A DNA stretch of 9,713 bases from an uncultured Mollicutes bacterium (GTDB lineage: Bacteria > Bacillota_I > Bacilli_A > RF39 > UBA660), in NCBI GenBank assembly GCA_900557675.1, contig USTO01000022.1, forward strand, positions 1 through 9,713, in the 5' to 3' direction. This document shows, piece after piece, positions 7,485-9,713 of this stretch (position 1 is the first letter of the stretch; each line of letters opens with the position of its first letter). The notes under the pieces were generated by a model, which had not been told where the DNA came from, did no database searches, and was given only the letters and a program-made list of their open reading frames with translations. The position numbers were made by a program, and so were the translations under genes.

Positions 7485-8373
7485 ACACTTCACCTACTTT
7501 CTCGATAAATATTTCATTAAGGGAAGCGTCTTCGACATTGAAGGCCGTTATATTGGGATATTTGGCAATTTTTTGGAATATTTTACTTACATAGCTATCG
7601 TCTTTGATTTTGATTTGGTAAGTATCTTTTTCCTTAGTTATACTTACAACGCCTGCTTCTTTTTCTAATTCTTCCTTATTTATATCGCCTTTTACAATGA
7701 TATTTTTCTTCTTATAAGAGGATTTGATATCTTTTAGATATCCTTCAAGAACACTTTTTCCTTTGACAAGAACGACTAGTTTTTCGCAAAATAGTTCGAC
7801 GTGTTCCATTCGATGGGAAGAGAATATTATGCTGGTTCCTTCTTTTTGTAGTTCGAGGATTATTTTTTTAAATAGTTCGACGTTTATGGGATCTAAACCG
7901 GAAAATGGTTCATCTAATATGAGTAGTTTGGGCTTATGGATTATTGCTGATATGAATTGTACTTTTTGTTGATTTCCTTTGGATAGTTCTTTTATTTTTT
8001 TGGTTTTATATTCGGTAATTCCAAATTTACTTAGAAGTTTATCTAATTCTTTTTCGATTGTTTCTTCTTTCATTCCTTTTAGAACTCCATATAGTTTTAT
8101 TTGTTCTATAACGGTTAATTTGGTAAGAAGGCTTCGTTCCTCAGTTAAGAAGCCGATTTTATCAGTCACATTATAGTCTATCTTTTTACAGTCCATAGTT
8201 ATTTGGCCTTGATAGTCATCGATGAGGCCTAGAATCATACGAAAAGTGGTAGTTTTACCGGCCCCGTTTAGGCCCAAAAGTCCAAATATTTCTCCATCTT
8301 CAACTGTAAAGCTTAGATCATTTACAGCGGTTAGGGTTCCGTATTTTTTGGTTACGTGTTCAACTTTTAACAT
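7474..8373 (-). CDS. ABC transporter ATP-binding protein (NatA/YhaQ-like)
   Basis: This ATPase energises the permease that follows it. In the 299-residue product: Walker A GLNGAGKTT (34-42), signature LSKGNQQK (130-137), Walker B LLILDEP (150-156), D-loop SGLD (158-161) and switch His187. The Q-loop glutamine is replaced by a TEER motif (77-80), as is common in this subfamily. A C-terminal extension of about 90 residues (from 210) matches the DUF4162-type tail of YhaQ-like ATPases. The frame is open back to an ATG at 8391, but that codon lies inside the -10 element and upstream of the probable transcript start. The ATG at 8373, with GGTGAT in front, is the better start. The 5' leader is then only about ten nt, so the ribosome binding site sits almost at the transcript end. 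Confidence 0.95.
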   Translation of the reverse strand: MLKVEHVTKKYGTLTAVNDLSFTVEDGEIFGLLGLNGAGKTTTFRMILGLIDDYQGQITMDCKKIDYNVTDKIGFLTEERSLLTKLTVIEQIKLYGVLKGMKEETIEKELDKLLSKFGITEYKTKKIKELSKGNQQKVQFISAIIHKPKLLILDEPFSGLDPINVELFKKIILELQKEGTSIIFSSHRMEHVELFCEKLVVLVKGKSVLEGYLKDIKSSYKKKNIIVKGDINKEELEKEAGVVSITKEKDTYQIKIKDDSYVSKIFQKIAKYPNITAFNVEDASLNEIFIEKVGEVYEK

Positions 8374-8389
8374 TTTTATCACCGCTTTC

Positions 8390-8418
8390 ATTATACAGGA
8401 CTTTTTTTATTTTTTCAA
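8390..8418 (-). promoter_or_regulatory. Promoter of the ABC transporter operon
   Basis: The minus strand shows TTGAAA (8418-8413), a 17-bp spacer and TATAAT (8395-8390): five of six and six of six matches to the sigma-A consensus. Start near 8383. It fires leftwards, about 55 bp from the -10 of the carboxypeptidase promoter, which fires rightwards, so both share one regulatory gap. Confidence 0.8.
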
Positions 8419-8450
8419 CATAATTGTATATTTTATTTGCTTTTTTGGTG

Positions 8451-8456
8451 TATAAT
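8451..8456 (+). promoter_or_regulatory. -10 element of the carboxypeptidase gene
   Basis: A perfect TATAAT 22 bp before the chosen ATG. No recognisable -35 lies 16-18 bp upstream (ATATTT at 17), so the promoter may be weak or need an activator. The predicted start, about 8462-8463, coincides with the in-frame ATG at 8463, so a leaderless message is a minor possibility. Confidence 0.5.
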
Positions 8457-8477
8457 AGTTATATGGTTGGTGATATT

Positions 8478-9584
8478 ATGAAGAATATGAGTATTAGGAA
8501 ATGTTTTATTTTGCTTTTGGTCCTTATTGGCATTACGGGCGGATATATTTATGTTTATAATAGTGGTAAACTTAGTGAATTTTACTTGGAGGGGATTGGA
8601 TACTCAAAGGGGAGTGCCAATTATATTACGGATAGGAATTTGGCAAAGAGTGTTAATGGGTATTCGGATACTTTAGAGAGGGCTATTAGTAATAATTTGT
8701 ATAAGGGTGTTTACCTTGATGATTATCTTAATATTAGTTATGTTAAGAGGGATAATTTTAATAAAGAGGTTAATTTTTTTCTGGATAATGGATATAGTGA
8801 TGGGGATATTAATTTGTTTTATAGGGTTGGTAGTAGTAAGGATATTGAATATCTTCTTAGTAGTAAGTATAATGAGAATTTTAGTAGGATTATGAATTGT
8901 AAGTATTATATTAGTGGTTATTTGGAGAGGTATATTAATTATGCTAATATGCATCCGGAAAATGGGCTTATTGATAATGTTACTTTTGTTAATATTGGTC
9001 TTGATAATGATTATTATACGAATGTAATGGATGTTAATAATCCGAATGATATTTTAGTGTATGTTAATAAGTATCATAAGCTTGATAGTGGTTTTGTTCC
9101 TGAAGGTCTTGTTAGTGTTAGTCTTAGTTATGGTGTTAAAAATCAGTATATGAGAAGTGATAGTTATGAGGCTTTTAAGGTTATGGCTGATGATGCTAAG
9201 AAAGAGGGAGTTAATATTTTTATTGGTAGTGGTTATAGGAGTTATGACTATCAGAATAATTTGTATAATAGGTATGTATTAATGGATGGGTTTGATAAGG
9301 CTGAGACTTATTCGGCAAGAGCGGGATATAGTGAACATCAGACGGGGCTTGCGGTTGATATTTTGAATGGTACTTTTTCTTATATTGAGGATGGAGAGAT
9401 GGAATATTCTTGGCTTATTAGTAATTCTTATAAGTATGGGTTTATTTTGAGATATCCTAAGGATAAGGAATATATTACTGGTTATATGTACGAACCTTGG
9501 CATTATAGGTACGTTGGTAAGGTTTATGCTAAGGAAATTTATGATAGTGGGGAGACTTTTGAACAGTGGATGGCGAAAAGATAG
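8478..9584 (+). CDS. VanY-type D-alanyl-D-alanine carboxypeptidase (peptidase M15B), membrane-anchored
   Basis: This is a zinc peptidase that trims the terminal D-Ala (or, in LdcB-type members, an adjacent residue) from peptidoglycan stem peptides outside the membrane. Its 368 residues begin with a short basic stretch and one hydrophobic segment (10-27) acting as a signal anchor. The M15B domain occupies about 200-368: SGYRS (251-255), the zinc motif SEHQTGLAVD with H287 and D294, and EPWH with catalytic E339 and ligand H342. Between anchor and domain (30-190) is a helical region with recurring GYS motifs (41-43, 61-63, 105-107), seen as a pattern but not assigned. I chose ATG 8478 because GGTGAT precedes it; in-frame starts further up lie at the transcript start (8463) or upstream of the -10 (TTG 8424). 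It is the only plus-strand protein gene and its codons are strongly G/T-rich. A vancomycin-resistance role is not implied, as no vanS/R/H/A/X genes are present. Confidence 0.93.
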   Translation: MKNMSIRKCFILLLVLIGITGGYIYVYNSGKLSEFYLEGIGYSKGSANYITDRNLAKSVNGYSDTLERAISNNLYKGVYLDDYLNISYVKRDNFNKEVNFFLDNGYSDGDINLFYRVGSSKDIEYLLSSKYNENFSRIMNCKYYISGYLERYINYANMHPENGLIDNVTFVNIGLDNDYYTNVMDVNNPNDILVYVNKYHKLDSGFVPEGLVSVSLSYGVKNQYMRSDSYEAFKVMADDAKKEGVNIFIGSGYRSYDYQNNLYNRYVLMDGFDKAETYSARAGYSEHQTGLAVDILNGTFSYIEDGEMEYSWLISNSYKYGFILRYPKDKEYITGYMYEPWHYRYVGKVYAKEIYDSGETFEQWMAKR

Positions 9585-9604
9585 TAAAACTTTGTAAAAA
9601 GGGA

Positions 9605-9633
9605 TTGACAAACGCTTTAATTTGGGTTAAAAT
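9605..9633 (+). promoter_or_regulatory. Promoter of tRNA-Ser(GCU)
   Basis: TTGACA (9605-9610), a 17-bp spacer, TAAAAT (9628-9633): a perfect -35 and five of six in the -10, the best promoter in the window. A start near 9640 leaves about 12 nt before the tRNA. It begins only 20 bp after the carboxypeptidase stop codon, and no terminator is visible between them, so readthrough into the tRNA is possible. Confidence 0.85.
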
Positions 9634-9649
9634 TAGTATGTAAGCGTTT
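9610..9649. repeat. 8-bp inverted repeat around the tRNA-Ser -10
   Basis: AAACGCTT (9610-9617) and AAGCGTTT (9642-9649) are exact reverse complements, 24 bp apart. The first arm abuts the -35; the second lies in the short leader just before the tRNA. The arms are about three helical turns apart centre to centre, so a dimeric regulator could bridge the promoter. The second arm also resembles half of a catabolite-response element. Confidence 0.5.
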
Positions 9650-9651
9650 TT

Positions 9652-9713
9652 GGAGACATACTCAAGAGGCTGAAGAGGCGCCCCTGCTAAGGGTGTAGAC
9701 TGGGAAACTGGTG
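9652..9713 (+). tRNA. tRNA-Ser(GCU), partial (3' end outside window)
   Basis: It reads AGC/AGU codons. Visible parts: acceptor strand GGAGACA, D arm with CTC/GAG stem, anticodon stem CGCCC/GGGTG around the loop CTGCTAA (anticodon GCT at 9686-9688), and the beginning of the long variable arm typical of serine tRNAs. The T arm and acceptor end lie beyond the window. AGT is heavily used in the adjacent carboxypeptidase gene, so this tRNA serves its neighbour well. Confidence 0.93.

Noticed and set aside
8374..8391. Six extra N-terminal residues of the ABC ATPase from the ATG at 8391
   Set aside because: That ATG overlaps the TATAAT element and would not be in the transcript; the ATG at 8373 has the ribosome binding site.
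8478..9584. Vancomycin-resistance determinant
   Set aside because: VanY-type domain only. No van ligase, dehydrogenase, dipeptidase or two-component genes are nearby, and housekeeping M15B enzymes are common in this group.
9279..9611. 110-residue minus-strand frame opposite the carboxypeptidase
   Set aside because: It lies antisense to conserved zinc motifs, has no ribosome binding site, and has a composition expected from the complement.
1..9713. UGA read as tryptophan, suggested by the absence of TGA stops
   Set aside because: All tryptophans in the main proteins are TGG and no frame needs TGA readthrough; seven stops are too few to infer recoding.
1..9713. CRISPR array, insertion sequence or phage genes
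   Set aside because: No regularly spaced repeats, transposase, integrase or structural phage genes were found.

Overview
The window is A+T-rich bacterial chromosome of the low-GC Bacillota type. Purine-rich ribosome binding sites (GGTGAT, GAGGAA, AGGTGG), TypA, a NatA/YhaQ-type ABC exporter and a VanY-type peptidoglycan carboxypeptidase fit a walled member of the Bacilli (Erysipelotrichia- or RF39-like). That placement is inference, not something the sequence proves. The carboxypeptidase argues against a wall-less mycoplasma. The standard code fits: every tryptophan in the main proteins is TGG, and all seven stop codons are TAA or TAG.

Layout, left to right. A tRNA with a CAU anticodon (probably tRNA-Ile2, minus strand) is cut by the left edge and has its own promoter. 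Next, still on the minus strand, is a two-gene operon (127-3771). An unrecognised 444-residue protein is read first. After a 15-nt gap comes a shortened AddB-like PD-(D/E)XK nuclease with an intact iron-sulfur cysteine set but no Walker A motif, and no addA is visible. Then come typA (3926-5740) and a roughly 430-bp region. That region holds a 49-codon gene on the minus strand that a longer plus-strand reading frame hides, a perfect 21-bp palindrome, and the terminator of the next operon. That operon (6174-8373) encodes an ABC ATPase and its permease, overlapping by 11 nt.

From about 8,374 to 8,477 two promoters fire in opposite directions: one for the ABC operon, one for the only plus-strand protein gene, a membrane-anchored M15B carboxypeptidase (8478-9584). 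The window closes with a tRNA-Ser(GCU) behind a near-consensus promoter, cut by the right edge.

The plus strand is rich in G and T whichever strand is coding. Minus-strand genes therefore use A/C-rich codons and the plus-strand gene uses G/T-rich codons, which suggests strong replication-linked asymmetry. The least explained parts are the 444-residue protein with its AddB-like partner, the small gene plus palindrome near 5.9-6.1 kb, and the inverted repeats that bracket both tRNA promoters.
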